Source: Streptomyces sp. NRRL WC-3742 (GTDB lineage Bacteria; Actinomycetota; Actinomycetes; Streptomycetales; Streptomycetaceae). From it: a stretch of DNA of 64,000 nucleotides. The stretch spans positions 1 to 64,000 of the forward strand of contig NZ_JOCF01000046.1 of assembly GCF_000720635.1 (NCBI RefSeq), read 5' to 3'. This document shows, one piece after another, positions 1 through 7,775 of this stretch. The stretch's first letter is position 1. Every line of letters starts with the position of its first letter. The position numbers and the translations under genes were made by a program. Under the pieces are notes generated by a model. That model was not told the origin of the DNA, ran no database searches, and saw nothing but the letters and a program-made list of their open reading frames with translations.

Positions 1-12
1 TGGGGGGCGCGG

Positions 13-31
13 AGATGTGTATAAGAGACAG
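13..31. other. Nextera/Tn5 mosaic-end adapter remnant
   Basis: Bases 13-31 match exactly the 19-base Tn5 mosaic end used in Nextera library preparation (AGATGTGTATAAGAGACAG). It is AT-richer than everything around it and sits at the extreme left edge. Bases 1-31 are therefore probably not genomic, and the assembled contig really starts near base 32. Confidence 0.95.
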
Positions 32-733
32 GTTGGGGGAGGCGTAGGCGAGGTGGGCGGTGGGGACGGGGGTGGTGTCGAGGTGGACTTCGCCCTGGTC
101 GACGAGGAGGGCGTGTTCGTAGGTGGGGTCGACGTCGAGGGTGACGGTGGCGTGGGGGGCGAGGGTGAGTTCGGCGCCGAGGAGGGGGGTGAAGGTGGGG
201 ACGGGGGAGGTGTCGCCGGCGAGGGTGCCGAGGAAGACGCGGGCTTCGCTGCCGCCGTCGAGGGGGACGGGGCGGGGGGTGTGGTGGTGGAAGTCCCGGG
301 CGGTGTCGCGGTGTTGCTCGGGGAGGGCGACCCAGAGCTGGACGCCGTGCAGTTGGGTGGTGGCCGGGGTGGAGACCTCGGAGTGGCAGATGCCGTGGCC
401 GGCGGTCATCAGGTTGATCTCGCCGGGGCGGACGTAGGCGTGGACTCCGAGGCTGTCGCGGTGCTCGATCTCGCCGCTGAAGAGCCAGCTGACGGTCTGC
501 AGGCCGATGTGCGGGTGCGGGGCGACGTCCATGCCGCCGCTGAGGGTGACGTCGTCGGGGCCGTAGTGGTCGACGAAGCACCAGGCGCCGATCAGGCTGC
601 GGTTGCGCTGGGGGAGGGTGCGGCGGACGGTCATGGCGCGGGGGCCGCCGAGCGGGACGTCCCGGGGTGTGAGGATCTCGATGGCCTCGATGGCCTCGGT
701 GGGCTCTATGGTGAGGTCGCCGGGGGTGCTCAT
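32..733 (-). CDS. Pirin family protein, 3' end missing
   Basis: This is a bicupin pirin-like protein, an iron-binding family whose members include quercetinases and redox regulators. The reading frame starts at ATG 733 and stays open to the contig edge, giving about 234 codons, so only the C-terminal tail is lost. The N-terminal cupin carries the usual metal set: HPHIG, then EIEHRDS, then TAGHGICHSE. A pirin metal site is three histidines and one glutamate, and all are present here. The frame runs on through the adapter, which shows the truncation is technical. It is divergent from an AhpD-like gene, a frequent pairing of redox-related genes; joint redox control is an inference. Confidence 0.9.
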
Positions 734-840
734 CGCCGGTGTGTCCTTCCGCCTGCAGATCGTTCGATTTTCAACTATTATGCACGGGCATGCTGATCAG
801 CGGAAGTGATCCAAGCGATCATGTCGAGGAGGAGCGGTTC
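734..840. promoter_or_regulatory. Divergent promoter region, pirin / AhpD-like
   Basis: This 107-base gap separates two divergent genes and is AT-richer than its flanks. It holds a perfect 10-base palindrome, GCTGATCAGC, at 792-801. No clear -35/-10 pair stands out. The regulator is unknown. Confidence 0.45.
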
Positions 841-1329
841 GTGGACGAGGTGACGGTGGTCCCGGCGAAGTGGCGGGTGTTCATCGACAAGCAGACCCCG
901 GGAGCCTACAAGGCTCTGGTGGCCGCTGCCGAGGCGGCGCGGACGGCGGCGGCCGAGGCCGGGCTGGACCGGGTGCTCGTCGAACTCGTCAACCTGCGGG
1001 TGTCGCAGATCAACGGCTGCGCCTTCTGCCTGGACGTCCACACCCGCGCCGCGCTGCGGGCCGGGGAGACCACCCAGCGGCTCGGGGTGCTCGCGGCCTG
1101 GCGGGACACCGAGGTGTTCACCGCGCGCGAGCGGGCGGCGCTGGAGCTGGCGGAGGCGACCACCTCGCCCGCCGACGCGGCGCTGCAGGAGTCCGCGTAC
1201 GCCGTGGCGCGCGAGGTGCTGACGGAGGACGAGCTGTCGGCGGCGATCTGGGTGGCGATCACGATCAACTCGTTCAACCGGGTGTCGATCATGAGCAAGC
1301 ATCCGGTGAGGCGCCCGGCTTCGCACTGA
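841..1329 (+). CDS. Carboxymuconolactone decarboxylase / AhpD-like protein
   Basis: This belongs to the AhpD-like alkylhydroperoxidase branch of the carboxymuconolactone decarboxylase family, small all-helical proteins that reduce peroxides through a CxxC pair. The core motif is present: INGCAFCLDVH contains CxxC followed by the conserved histidine. The length of 162 residues is normal for the single-domain form. GTG at 841 is chosen because AGGAGGAG lies at 828-834, about six bases upstream; ATG 790 in the same frame has no comparable ribosome site. Pairing with a divergent pirin suggests an oxidative-stress or redox role. The true substrate is not visible from sequence. Confidence 0.88.
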   Translation: MDEVTVVPAKWRVFIDKQTPGAYKALVAAAEAARTAAAEAGLDRVLVELVNLRVSQINGCAFCLDVHTRAALRAGETTQRLGVLAAWRDTEVFTARERAALELAEATTSPADAALQESAYAVAREVLTEDELSAAIWVAITINSFNRVSIMSKHPVRRPASH

Positions 1330-1399
1330 TCGCCCAGGAGGCGGAGACGGTGGGTGCCCGGCAGTCGGGGGTGGGGCCCCGGCTGCCGGGCGGTCGCGG

Positions 1400-1789
1400 T
1401 CAGTTGATCGGACCGCAGTCCCGGCTCAGAAGGACGGTGTTGTACCAGCGCTCGGCGCACGCCTGCATGTGGTGCGTGGGACCGTCCGGCCACCAGCCGG
1501 ACCCGGCGCCGGAGGAGCGCCAGACCTCCCCGCCGTTGTCGATCAGGGTGAAGAGGCACCGGTACGGGTCCGTCGCCGATGCCTGGGTCGGGTTGTTCTC
1601 CATGATGTCGTGCCAGCCGCCGTCGACCCACGTGGGCTGGATCTCCTCGTAGCCCGCGCAGGAACCGCTGCCGATCGGGTACTGGACGTAGCCCTGGACG
1701 GCGGAGGCCGGGCTGGCGCCCAGCGCGAGGACGGCGGCGGTGCCGATCGTGGCGACCAGGCCGACCCTGGTCTTCCTGCCGATGCGCAT
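1400..1789 (-). CDS. Small secreted protein of unknown function
   Basis: This 129-residue protein has a textbook Sec signal: basic RIGRKTR, a hydrophobic stretch, then a likely signal-peptidase-I site after ASPASA. The mature part is about 100 residues, rich in Trp, Gly and Tyr, and has four cysteines, which suggests two disulfides. I do not recognise a domain. A strong GGGGAG ribosome site precedes ATG 1789. It stands alone, convergent with the AhpD-like gene and divergent from the regulator at 1907. It is probably an exported extracellular protein; no enzymatic motif is seen. Confidence 0.7.
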   Translation of the reverse strand: MRIGRKTRVGLVATIGTAAVLALGASPASAVQGYVQYPIGSGSCAGYEEIQPTWVDGGWHDIMENNPTQASATDPYRCLFTLIDNGGEVWRSSGAGSGWWPDGPTHHMQACAERWYNTVLLSRDCGPIN

Positions 1790-1868
1790 GCTTTCTCCCC
1801 TTCGGAAGTTCTGACAGTAGCGGCGTCTGGGGTAGATGCTGGTCGCCTTGTCCGAGGACGGACAGCTT

Positions 1869-1885
1869 TTAAGGTCTGGCCTTAA
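1869..1885. promoter_or_regulatory. Inverted repeat upstream of ArsR-type regulator
   Basis: TTAAGG and CCTTAA face each other across five bases at 1869-1885, 21 bases before the start of the regulator at 1907. Position and symmetry fit an autoregulatory winged-helix operator, which is an inference. Confidence 0.45.
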
Positions 1886-1906
1886 GCGAACCGGGGGAGC
1901 GGCGGC

Positions 1907-2890
1907 ATGAGGGTGGCTTTGGCGTTTGCGGCAAGGGACTTGGCCGACGTGCGGTTCGCGGTCTCACCGGTCCAGCACCTGCTGATCGGGCTCCAGCAGG
2001 ACAGCGGGGCCCCGCTTCCCGCGCGGCGGTGGTGGCGCGCGGTCCGGTCCCGGGTGCCTGCCCGGGCGCGGCCGCTGATCGACCTGGTCATGGCCAACCC
2101 GCTCTACCTCCCGGACTTCCTGACCCCGCCGATGCCGATGGACGCCGCCGGTATCTCGATCGCCGACGAACTCGACGTCATCGGTGCGGTCGGCGCCGAC
2201 CAGTTGCAGGGAGAACTGGCCCGGTACGCGGAACTGGGGCCGGTGCCGAAGCCCGTCGCGCAGCTGCTGGACGGCGGCGCCGCGCAGCTGAGGCGCCTGT
2301 TACGCGGGCTCCACGCCCTGTACGGCGCCTGCCTGGCCGAGGACTGGCCCGACATGGTGAAGCTGCTCAACGCCGACGTCTGCATGCGCCGCGGCGTCGT
2401 GGGCGAGCAGGGGACAGGCCGGATGCTGGTCGGCATCCACCGGGCTTTCAGCGATCCGACGCGCTTCGAACTCACCCTGGCGGGCCTCGCCCCGGAGGTT
2501 CCGGAAGGCATGGAACGGACGGCGGAGGCCGGGTTCGTCCTGTCCCCGAACCTGTTCCTCGGGGGGATGCTCTCCCCGGCCATCGCCAGCCCCTGGCAGC
2601 AGCCGCTCTTCGTGTACACGGCTTCGGAGGCCGTCCGGCCGCCGCCCGCTCGCGTGGACGGCCTGACGGCGCTCGTCGGCAAGGGCAAGGCCGCCGCCCT
2701 GCGCGCGATCGGCACGGGCTGCACCACCACCGAACTCGCCGTCCGGCTGGGGGTGAGCGCCCCCGCGGCCTCCCAGCACGCGGCCACCCTGCGCGCCGGC
2801 GGGATGATCACCTCCGTCCGGGACGGCCAGCGGGTCGTCCACTCCCTCACGCCCCTCGGGGTCGGGCTGCTCGCGGCCAACCCGTTGTGA
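1907..2890 (+). CDS. ArsR-type winged-helix regulator (DUF5937-like), contains TTA codon
   Basis: This 327-residue protein has a long N-terminal region (about 1-240) without a familiar enzyme motif and a C-terminal winged helix-turn-helix. The segment TTELAVRLGVSAPAASQHAATL is the DNA-reading part, followed by a wing, VRDGQRVVHSL. The arrangement matches the Streptomyces regulators annotated as DUF5937 with an ArsR-like C-terminus. The start at ATG 1907 follows GGGGGAG. Codon 132, at 2300-2302, is TTA, the rare leucine codon read by the bldA tRNA, so full expression probably waits for late growth. Its target is unknown; the convergent SDR at 2897-3853 is a neighbour, not a proven target. Confidence 0.82.
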   Translation: MRVALAFAARDLADVRFAVSPVQHLLIGLQQDSGAPLPARRWWRAVRSRVPARARPLIDLVMANPLYLPDFLTPPMPMDAAGISIADELDVIGAVGADQLQGELARYAELGPVPKPVAQLLDGGAAQLRRLLRGLHALYGACLAEDWPDMVKLLNADVCMRRGVVGEQGTGRMLVGIHRAFSDPTRFELTLAGLAPEVPEGMERTAEAGFVLSPNLFLGGMLSPAIASPWQQPLFVYTASEAVRPPPARVDGLTALVGKGKAAALRAIGTGCTTTELAVRLGVSAPAASQHAATLRAGGMITSVRDGQRVVHSLTPLGVGLLAANPL

Positions 2891-2896
2891 CCCCCG

Positions 2897-3853
2897 CTAC
2901 GTGAGCAGGGCGGCCAGCGGATCGGCGCCGGTGAGGCGGCAACTGGCGTCCCAGAGGTGAGCGGCGACCACGGGGTCGGCGAGGTGGGCCCACACCGGCT
3001 CGCGCCTGGGCCGGCCGCGCAGGCCGAAGACGCGCGGCGCCCACAGGTCTCCTCCCCGTACGGCCGGGTCGAGGACCGCCCGGACGGCGGGCCAGGCGCC
3101 CGCGTCCTTGCCCTGGACGAGGACGCCGGCGGGCGCCGCGCGGAGGTGGGCGCCCGGTGTGCGGGTGTGCACGGGCGGACGCGAGGGGGTGAGGCCGTCC
3201 AGGGCGCCGCCGGGATGGACCACGATGCTCGCGACCGTGCTGTCGGCGGCTCGGAGGCGGCGGTCGAGTTCGAACCCGAAGTGCATCTGGGCCAGCTTGG
3301 ACCGGCCGTAGGTGCGCTTGGGGCGGTAGTCGTCCCGGGACTGCAGGTCGTTCAGGTCCAGGCGTTCGGACTTCGCGGCGAAGCTGCCCATGGTGACGAC
3401 GCGACCTGCCGGGGCGGCTTCGAGGAGGGGCATCAGCCACCGGGTCAGCGCGAAGTGGCCGAGGTGGTTCGTGCCGAACATCAACTCGTGGCCGTCGGCG
3501 GTTTCCTGGCGCGGCGGGTCGTCCAGTGCGACCCCGGCATTGAGGACGACGGCGTCGAGGGACGTCGTGCCCAGGGACTCGGCGACGGTCGCGAGCGAGG
3601 ACAGGTCGGCGAGGTCCAGCCGCACGGCGCGTAGGCGGGCCTGGGGCACGCGGGCGCGGACGGAGGCGATGGCGGCCTCCGCCTTGGCGAGGCTCCGGCT
3701 GCCCAGGACGACGGTCGCTCCGGTGGTGGAGAGCTGCTCGGCGACGAAGTAGCCGATCCCCGCGTTGCCGCCGGTGACGAGGAAGGTGCTGCCGTCCGCA
3801 CGCGGCAGGCGGTGGTGGTTCCAGGGTGTGGTGGGCGATGCGACGGACGGCAC
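2897..3853 (-). CDS. Short-chain dehydrogenase/reductase
   Basis: This is an NAD(P)-dependent SDR of 318 residues, longer than a classical SDR and resembling retinol-dehydrogenase/WWOX-type or protochlorophyllide-reductase-like members. Seen motifs are TGGNAGIG (dinucleotide binding), LNAG, NHLGHF and YGRSK, a YxxxK catalytic pair. GTG 3853 is chosen because AGAGGAG sits eight bases upstream; longer starts run into the hairpin. The ribosome site is part of a 20-base inverted repeat at 3864-3907, and four 11-base repeats lie just beyond, so expression is likely controlled there. The substrate cannot be told from sequence. Confidence 0.85.
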   Translation of the reverse strand: MPSVASPTTPWNHHRLPRADGSTFLVTGGNAGIGYFVAEQLSTTGATVVLGSRSLAKAEAAIASVRARVPQARLRAVRLDLADLSSLATVAESLGTTSLDAVVLNAGVALDDPPRQETADGHELMFGTNHLGHFALTRWLMPLLEAAPAGRVVTMGSFAAKSERLDLNDLQSRDDYRPKRTYGRSKLAQMHFGFELDRRLRAADSTVASIVVHPGGALDGLTPSRPPVHTRTPGAHLRAAPAGVLVQGKDAGAWPAVRAVLDPAVRGGDLWAPRVFGLRGRPRREPVWAHLADPVVAAHLWDASCRLTGADPLAALLT

Positions 3854-3863
3854 GGCGGCGACT

Positions 3864-3907
3864 CCTCTGTTGCAGGCCGCTCGCGGTCGAGCGGCCTGCA
3901 ACAGAGG
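3864..3907. promoter_or_regulatory. 20-bp perfect inverted repeat covering SDR ribosome site
   Basis: Arms 3864-3883 and 3888-3907 are perfect complements over 20 bases with a four-base loop. In the SDR mRNA (minus strand) the 3' arm ends with AGAGG, the first part of the Shine-Dalgarno sequence of the gene starting at 3853. The structure could be a repressor operator, a translation-blocking hairpin or the terminator of the upstream ABM gene. A run of T residues, expected for a terminator, is absent. Confidence 0.75.
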
Positions 3908-3926
3908 CTCGCAGGGGCTGCCGTCG

Positions 3927-3970
3927 GATCACCCACAGATCACCCGCAGATGACCCGCAGATCACTGACA
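3927..3970. repeat. Four tandem 11-bp direct repeats
   Basis: Units start at 3927, 3938, 3949 and 3960: GATCACCCACA, GATCACCCGCA, GATGACCCGCA and GATCACTGACA. One unit per DNA turn places each on the same helix face. They lie upstream of the SDR gene. SARP-type activators bind repeats with 11-bp period, which is family knowledge; that a SARP binds here is speculation. Confidence 0.8.
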
Positions 3971-3990
3971 GCACGGTCTCACGCTGTCAG
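3965..3990. terminator. Short inverted repeat at end of ABM gene
   Basis: CTGACAGC at 3965-3972 and GCTGTCAG at 3983-3990 flank ten bases and straddle the stop codon of the ABM gene at 3979. It may be a weak terminator or part of the SDR control region. Confidence 0.4.
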
Positions 3991-4284
3991 CAGCGGTTCC
4001 CCGTAGTGTTCGACCGTGGGGAACGGCGCGTAGAAGTGGTGCAGCAAGGCCCGCCACTGCTCGTACTCGGCGGAGCGGCGGAAGCCCTCGGTGTGGTCGG
4101 CCAGTGTTTCCCACTCCACCTGCAGCAGGAAGCGCGAACCGCTCCCCTCATCCAGACACCGCCGCAGCTCCAGCGACCGGAAGCCCTTCTGGACCGAGAT
4201 CAACGGCCGGGCCTGCGCGAAGGCGGCGAGGAACTCCTCCTCCCGCCCGGGCCGGACGTCGAGCAGTGCGCTTTCAAGGATCAT
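3979..4284 (-). CDS. Antibiotic biosynthesis monooxygenase (ABM) domain protein
   Basis: This is a 101-residue ABM-fold protein, a ferredoxin-like dimeric alpha/beta barrel seen in cofactor-free quinone-forming monooxygenases and many small stress proteins. Matching features are the opening MILESALLDVRPGREEEF, the central KGFRSLELRR strand, then LLQVEWETLADHTEGFR and EYEQWRALLHHFY, the usual W-x-S/T-xxxH pattern before the final helix. ATG 4284 is preferred; ATG 4293 in frame would add three residues. The frame stays open further upstream, but that extension is proline/arginine-rich and not part of the family. Substrate unknown. Confidence 0.8.
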   Translation of the reverse strand: MILESALLDVRPGREEEFLAAFAQARPLISVQKGFRSLELRRCLDEGSGSRFLLQVEWETLADHTEGFRRSAEYEQWRALLHHFYAPFPTVEHYGEPLLTA

Positions 4285-4767
4285 GGAACGCATCCTAGAG
4301 GGGCCAGTCGGCCTGCCTGGCCGGGCCCGGTCAGGGCTGTAGGTGTCCGTCCTACGCTCTCGGGCCAGCTCGGAGCGGAAGCGTTTCGTCAGGTACCGGC
4401 GCAGATGACGGACGTACGCGTCCGGGCTGCGGCGCAGCTCCAGGAAGCGGACCCGGGGCAGGAGGGGAAGGTGAGCAGCGGCAGCAGCACGCGGGCCCGT
4501 CGCAGGCCCCAGGGCGTCCCGGCGGCGGGCAGCGGGCCGGACGGGTCGACCGGGCCGGATGGGTCGGATGGGTCGGGTATGCCGGGCTGTTCCGGGGGCG
4601 GGATGAGGCGGATGAAGCGCAACGGCCCCTGCGTCGACCGGCTCTTCGCCCAGTCCATGGCTGTCGGCATCAGATCCTCGTCCCCCCGGCTGTGTCGCGT
4701 CCGGATCAGCTCCGCTCACTCGACGCCAACCGTGCTGTTTCCCGGTCGGGTTCCGGCGCTTCTTGGG
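4285..4767. other. Gene-poor 480-bp gap, no supported gene
   Basis: Between the ABM gene and the large helical protein I see no convincing gene. On the minus strand a proline/glycine-rich frame (4389-4670) and an overlapping frame containing a plausible helical segment near 4330-4440 are open, but no start, ribosome site or domain supports either. A decayed gene broken by a frameshift is possible. Confidence 0.4.
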
Positions 4768-7512
4768 TCAGGAGGTGAGGATGCGGGCCAGCCGGGCGGC
4801 CTCCGTTCGGACGCGGCGGGGTGCGGTCGGGGCCGTGAGGGCGTCGAGGGCGGGGAGGGTGGTGCGGATGCCGGTGGCCGCCGCGCACTCGGCGGCCAGG
4901 ACGAGGGCGTCGGGCAGACCCCGGAGGGCGGGGTGGGCGGCGAGCTCGGTGATCAGGGCGGCGAGCACCTCCCAGACCGGCCGGGCCGCACCTCCGCGTG
5001 CGGCGTCGGCCAGGACGGGGAGGAAGCGGTTCGGCTTGGCGGCGGTCAGGCGCCAGAGCTCGGCCGTCCACCGGCCGAGCAGCTCGGGGCGCAGCCTGTC
5101 GCGTGCGTTGAGCGTCAGCAGGGCGTCCAGTGCGGCGGTGCGGCTCTCCGCCCGGGTGGCCGCCAGGCCGTAGGCGAGCGCCAGGTGGGTCACGGGCCCG
5201 GGCTCGCCCGCGACCTCTGCGAGAAGGGGGAACAGGGGGTTGAGGGTGTGACCTTCCCTGGAGGTGATCGTCTGGAACACCAGGGAGGGGAGGCCGTGGG
5301 CGGCCACGGTCTCCGGGTGCCAGGGGGCGGTCCAGGGCAGCTGGGCGAGCTGGACGCCGTTCGGCGTCTGCAAACCGTTGAAGTGACCGGTGTCGGCCGG
5401 GTCGGGGAGCAGGTGGAGCAGGCCCGTCACGCCGTCGACGCCGGGCCCCGGGGCGTGGACGTACGGTGCGATGCGCGGGAGCGTCGCGGGAGCCCAGCCG
5501 TACGGGGCGACCTGCTCGGGCTGGCCTGGGGACTGGGTGTGGAACGCGTCCGGTGCGGGCGGCGGGGTGTCGGGCGGCAGTGCGCAGCCGAGTTCGGCGG
5601 CTGCGGCGCGGGCGGCGGTCACGGCGGACGGGGGCAGGCGGAGCAGGGCCTGAGCCAGGTCGGCGGGCCAGGGCAGTGCTCCGGCGGCCCGGTACGCCGT
5701 GAGGCGGTCGGTGAACACCGCCGGATCGACGGAGCCGTCGGCGGCGGTCGGGGTGGCGAGCAGGACCGGCACGGGTGATTCGGCGAACAAGGTGGCGACT
5801 TCCAGCGCGCGCAAGGCGGCAATGGCCGCCGGCGTTCGCAGGTGGGCCGGGTGGTCGAGCAGCTCGGCCGCGAGCGGCGCGGATCGGTAGCTTCGGCCGG
5901 TCAGGGCGTGGAGGAGGCTGAGGAGCGCTCCGTCGACGCTCCTGACCTGCACGACCCATCGCGGTGCATCGCGGTGATGGTGGCTGGGGAGCGGCTCGAG
6001 AGCGCGCCGGAGGGCCTTGGCGTCGCGATGGTGCTCGAGGACGAGGGCGGCCAGCACCACCTCGAACTCGCCGGGGTCGGGAACGGGGTCGGACAGGAGC
6101 GCCGCCAGCCGCTCGGCGAGTTCGGTCGGGCCGGAGGGGGCGGCGGGAAGCGCGCTCTTGCCGGGGTGAGGGGCGAGGCTTTGCGGTTCGGTGGTGGGAG
6201 CCTCGGTGGCCAGCAGGTGGTGGGCGTCTGGCTGGAGGGCGGGGCTGAGGGTCGTGGCGGCGGCGCGCACGGCCTCGGCGGTGGCCGGGGCGACGGTGGG
6301 CAGGTGCCGGGCGGCCAGGCGCAGGGCGCGTTCCTGGACGGCCGGGGCCGGGTGGGCGAAGGCCACGCAGACGGCGGGCAGCAGGACCTCGGCCGTGGCG
6401 GGGGCGCGGCGCAGAGTGGCCTCGACGCGGCTCAGTTGGGTGGTGGCGAGGCCCTTCTCCGGGCGGGCCAGGACGGCGGCCGTCAGCTCGGTGAACACGT
6501 CGAGGGGGAGGCGGTCGTCCGCGGACAGCAGCGCGGCCTGGGCCGCCTTGGCGGCGGTCGGCGAGCCGTCGGCGGCCAGCCGGACGTGGTCGCGGGCCCG
6601 GGCGAGGACCTCCTCGTCGTCGAGGGCCAGGGCTGCGTACAACTGGAGGAATCCGCGCAGGTTTCCGGGCCGGTCGCCGCGCAGTAGTCGGCCGAGGCAG
6701 AGGTCGATCAGTTCGGTGCGGTTGAGCAGGCCCTCGCGGGTGAGGGCGGTGAGTGCCTTGGGCCAGGCATTGTCCGGCTCGAACTCGGCGTCGGAGAAAT
6801 AGGTGAACTCGGTGCCGACGTCCGGGACTTCGAACAGGCGGCGGACGAAGTCGCCCAGCCGGGGCTGGGCGCGCAGCCAGGAGAGCAGGGTGCTGTGGTG
6901 CGGCACCGGCTCGCGCAGGCCCCGCTCGGCGAACCACTCGCCGATCCCGCCGTGGAAGCCGGAGCGCATGTAGTGGCCCTCGCGCACCCAGCCGATCACG
7001 TACCCGTCGGTGGCCGGTACCTCGGCGCCCGACCAGACGGCCAGGCCGTGGGTGATCAGCCAGCGGTCGCGGTCTCCGCGGGCAGGCAGCCACTCGGCGA
7101 GCCGGACCGCGAGTTCCCGGTGGAACGCCTGGTCGCGGTGCGGCGCGATCAGGGCCAGCAGTAGCGCGCGGCAGTCCGGGTTGGTGGAGCCGCCGCCGGG
7201 CAGGGGCCAGGTGACGTCGAGCAGGCGGCGGTTCGTCAGCCAGTCCAGGGCCTGGACCGGGGTGGCGGCGGAGAAGACCCCGGCGAACTGCAGCGCGGCG
7301 AGCTGGTCGTAGGCGGCGGAGTACCGGTTCATGTCTTCCTGGGAGAGCTCGCGCGAAAGTTTCGTGCGGAGCTTTCGCAGCGGGGCGCGGACATGGCTCA
7401 GCTCGGCGGCGGGCACGTCGGAGAGCCGCTCGATCACCCCCTGGGGCACCCGTGCGGCGATGAGCGCGCGCAGCTCCTCCCAGCTGATCGCCTCGGTCCT
7501 GAGATCCGTCAC
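4768..7512 (-). CDS. Large helical-repeat protein, DUF6493-like
   Basis: This 914-residue protein is almost wholly alpha-helical, rich in Ala/Leu with recurring helix pairs, as in HEAT-like solenoids. It resembles the large Streptomyces proteins grouped as DUF6493; that family name comes from memory and could not be searched. It starts at GTG 7512 after GAGGGGG. No transmembrane segment, signal or catalytic motif is evident. Relatives often sit beside SWIM zinc-finger, MoxR ATPase and von Willebrand genes, but none of these is adjacent here, so this copy is an orphan. It is probably a cytoplasmic scaffold; the role is unknown. Confidence 0.65.
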   Translation of the reverse strand: MTDLRTEAISWEELRALIAARVPQGVIERLSDVPAAELSHVRAPLRKLRTKLSRELSQEDMNRYSAAYDQLAALQFAGVFSAATPVQALDWLTNRRLLDVTWPLPGGGSTNPDCRALLLALIAPHRDQAFHRELAVRLAEWLPARGDRDRWLITHGLAVWSGAEVPATDGYVIGWVREGHYMRSGFHGGIGEWFAERGLREPVPHHSTLLSWLRAQPRLGDFVRRLFEVPDVGTEFTYFSDAEFEPDNAWPKALTALTREGLLNRTELIDLCLGRLLRGDRPGNLRGFLQLYAALALDDEEVLARARDHVRLAADGSPTAAKAAQAALLSADDRLPLDVFTELTAAVLARPEKGLATTQLSRVEATLRRAPATAEVLLPAVCVAFAHPAPAVQERALRLAARHLPTVAPATAEAVRAAATTLSPALQPDAHHLLATEAPTTEPQSLAPHPGKSALPAAPSGPTELAERLAALLSDPVPDPGEFEVVLAALVLEHHRDAKALRRALEPLPSHHHRDAPRWVVQVRSVDGALLSLLHALTGRSYRSAPLAAELLDHPAHLRTPAAIAALRALEVATLFAESPVPVLLATPTAADGSVDPAVFTDRLTAYRAAGALPWPADLAQALLRLPPSAVTAARAAAAELGCALPPDTPPPAPDAFHTQSPGQPEQVAPYGWAPATLPRIAPYVHAPGPGVDGVTGLLHLLPDPADTGHFNGLQTPNGVQLAQLPWTAPWHPETVAAHGLPSLVFQTITSREGHTLNPLFPLLAEVAGEPGPVTHLALAYGLAATRAESRTAALDALLTLNARDRLRPELLGRWTAELWRLTAAKPNRFLPVLADAARGGAARPVWEVLAALITELAAHPALRGLPDALVLAAECAAATGIRTTLPALDALTAPTAPRRVRTEAARLARILTS

Positions 7513-7775
7513 TGCGCCCCCTCATCCGGTCCGACTGACGTTCGTGAACATAGCGCCCCGCACTGACAGTCGGACGGGCAGGTGTCCGGGCCGTGGTTGA
7601 TCAACTGACCGTCAGGGGGGTTTGGAGGCCGGCGTCTCGTCCGAGCGGCGTAGGCGGTGCTCGGCTGCAGGGCGGAGAACAGCCTCCTCCCGGCGACCGA
7701 TGACCGCCGGGGAGGCAGCGGAGAGGCTGGGCGAGGACGGCAGGCGGGGAGCCTGCCGCAGTGATGGGGGGATTC

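Noticed and set aside
3826..5778. 650-codon plus-strand frame
   Set aside because: Gly/Arg/Gln-rich shadow opposite the ABM and helical-protein genes, no domain or start support.
4706..7525. Long second frame (over 900 codons) overlapping the helical protein
   Set aside because: It is an arginine/proline-rich shadow frame caused by high third-position GC; the other frame has normal composition and a ribosome site.
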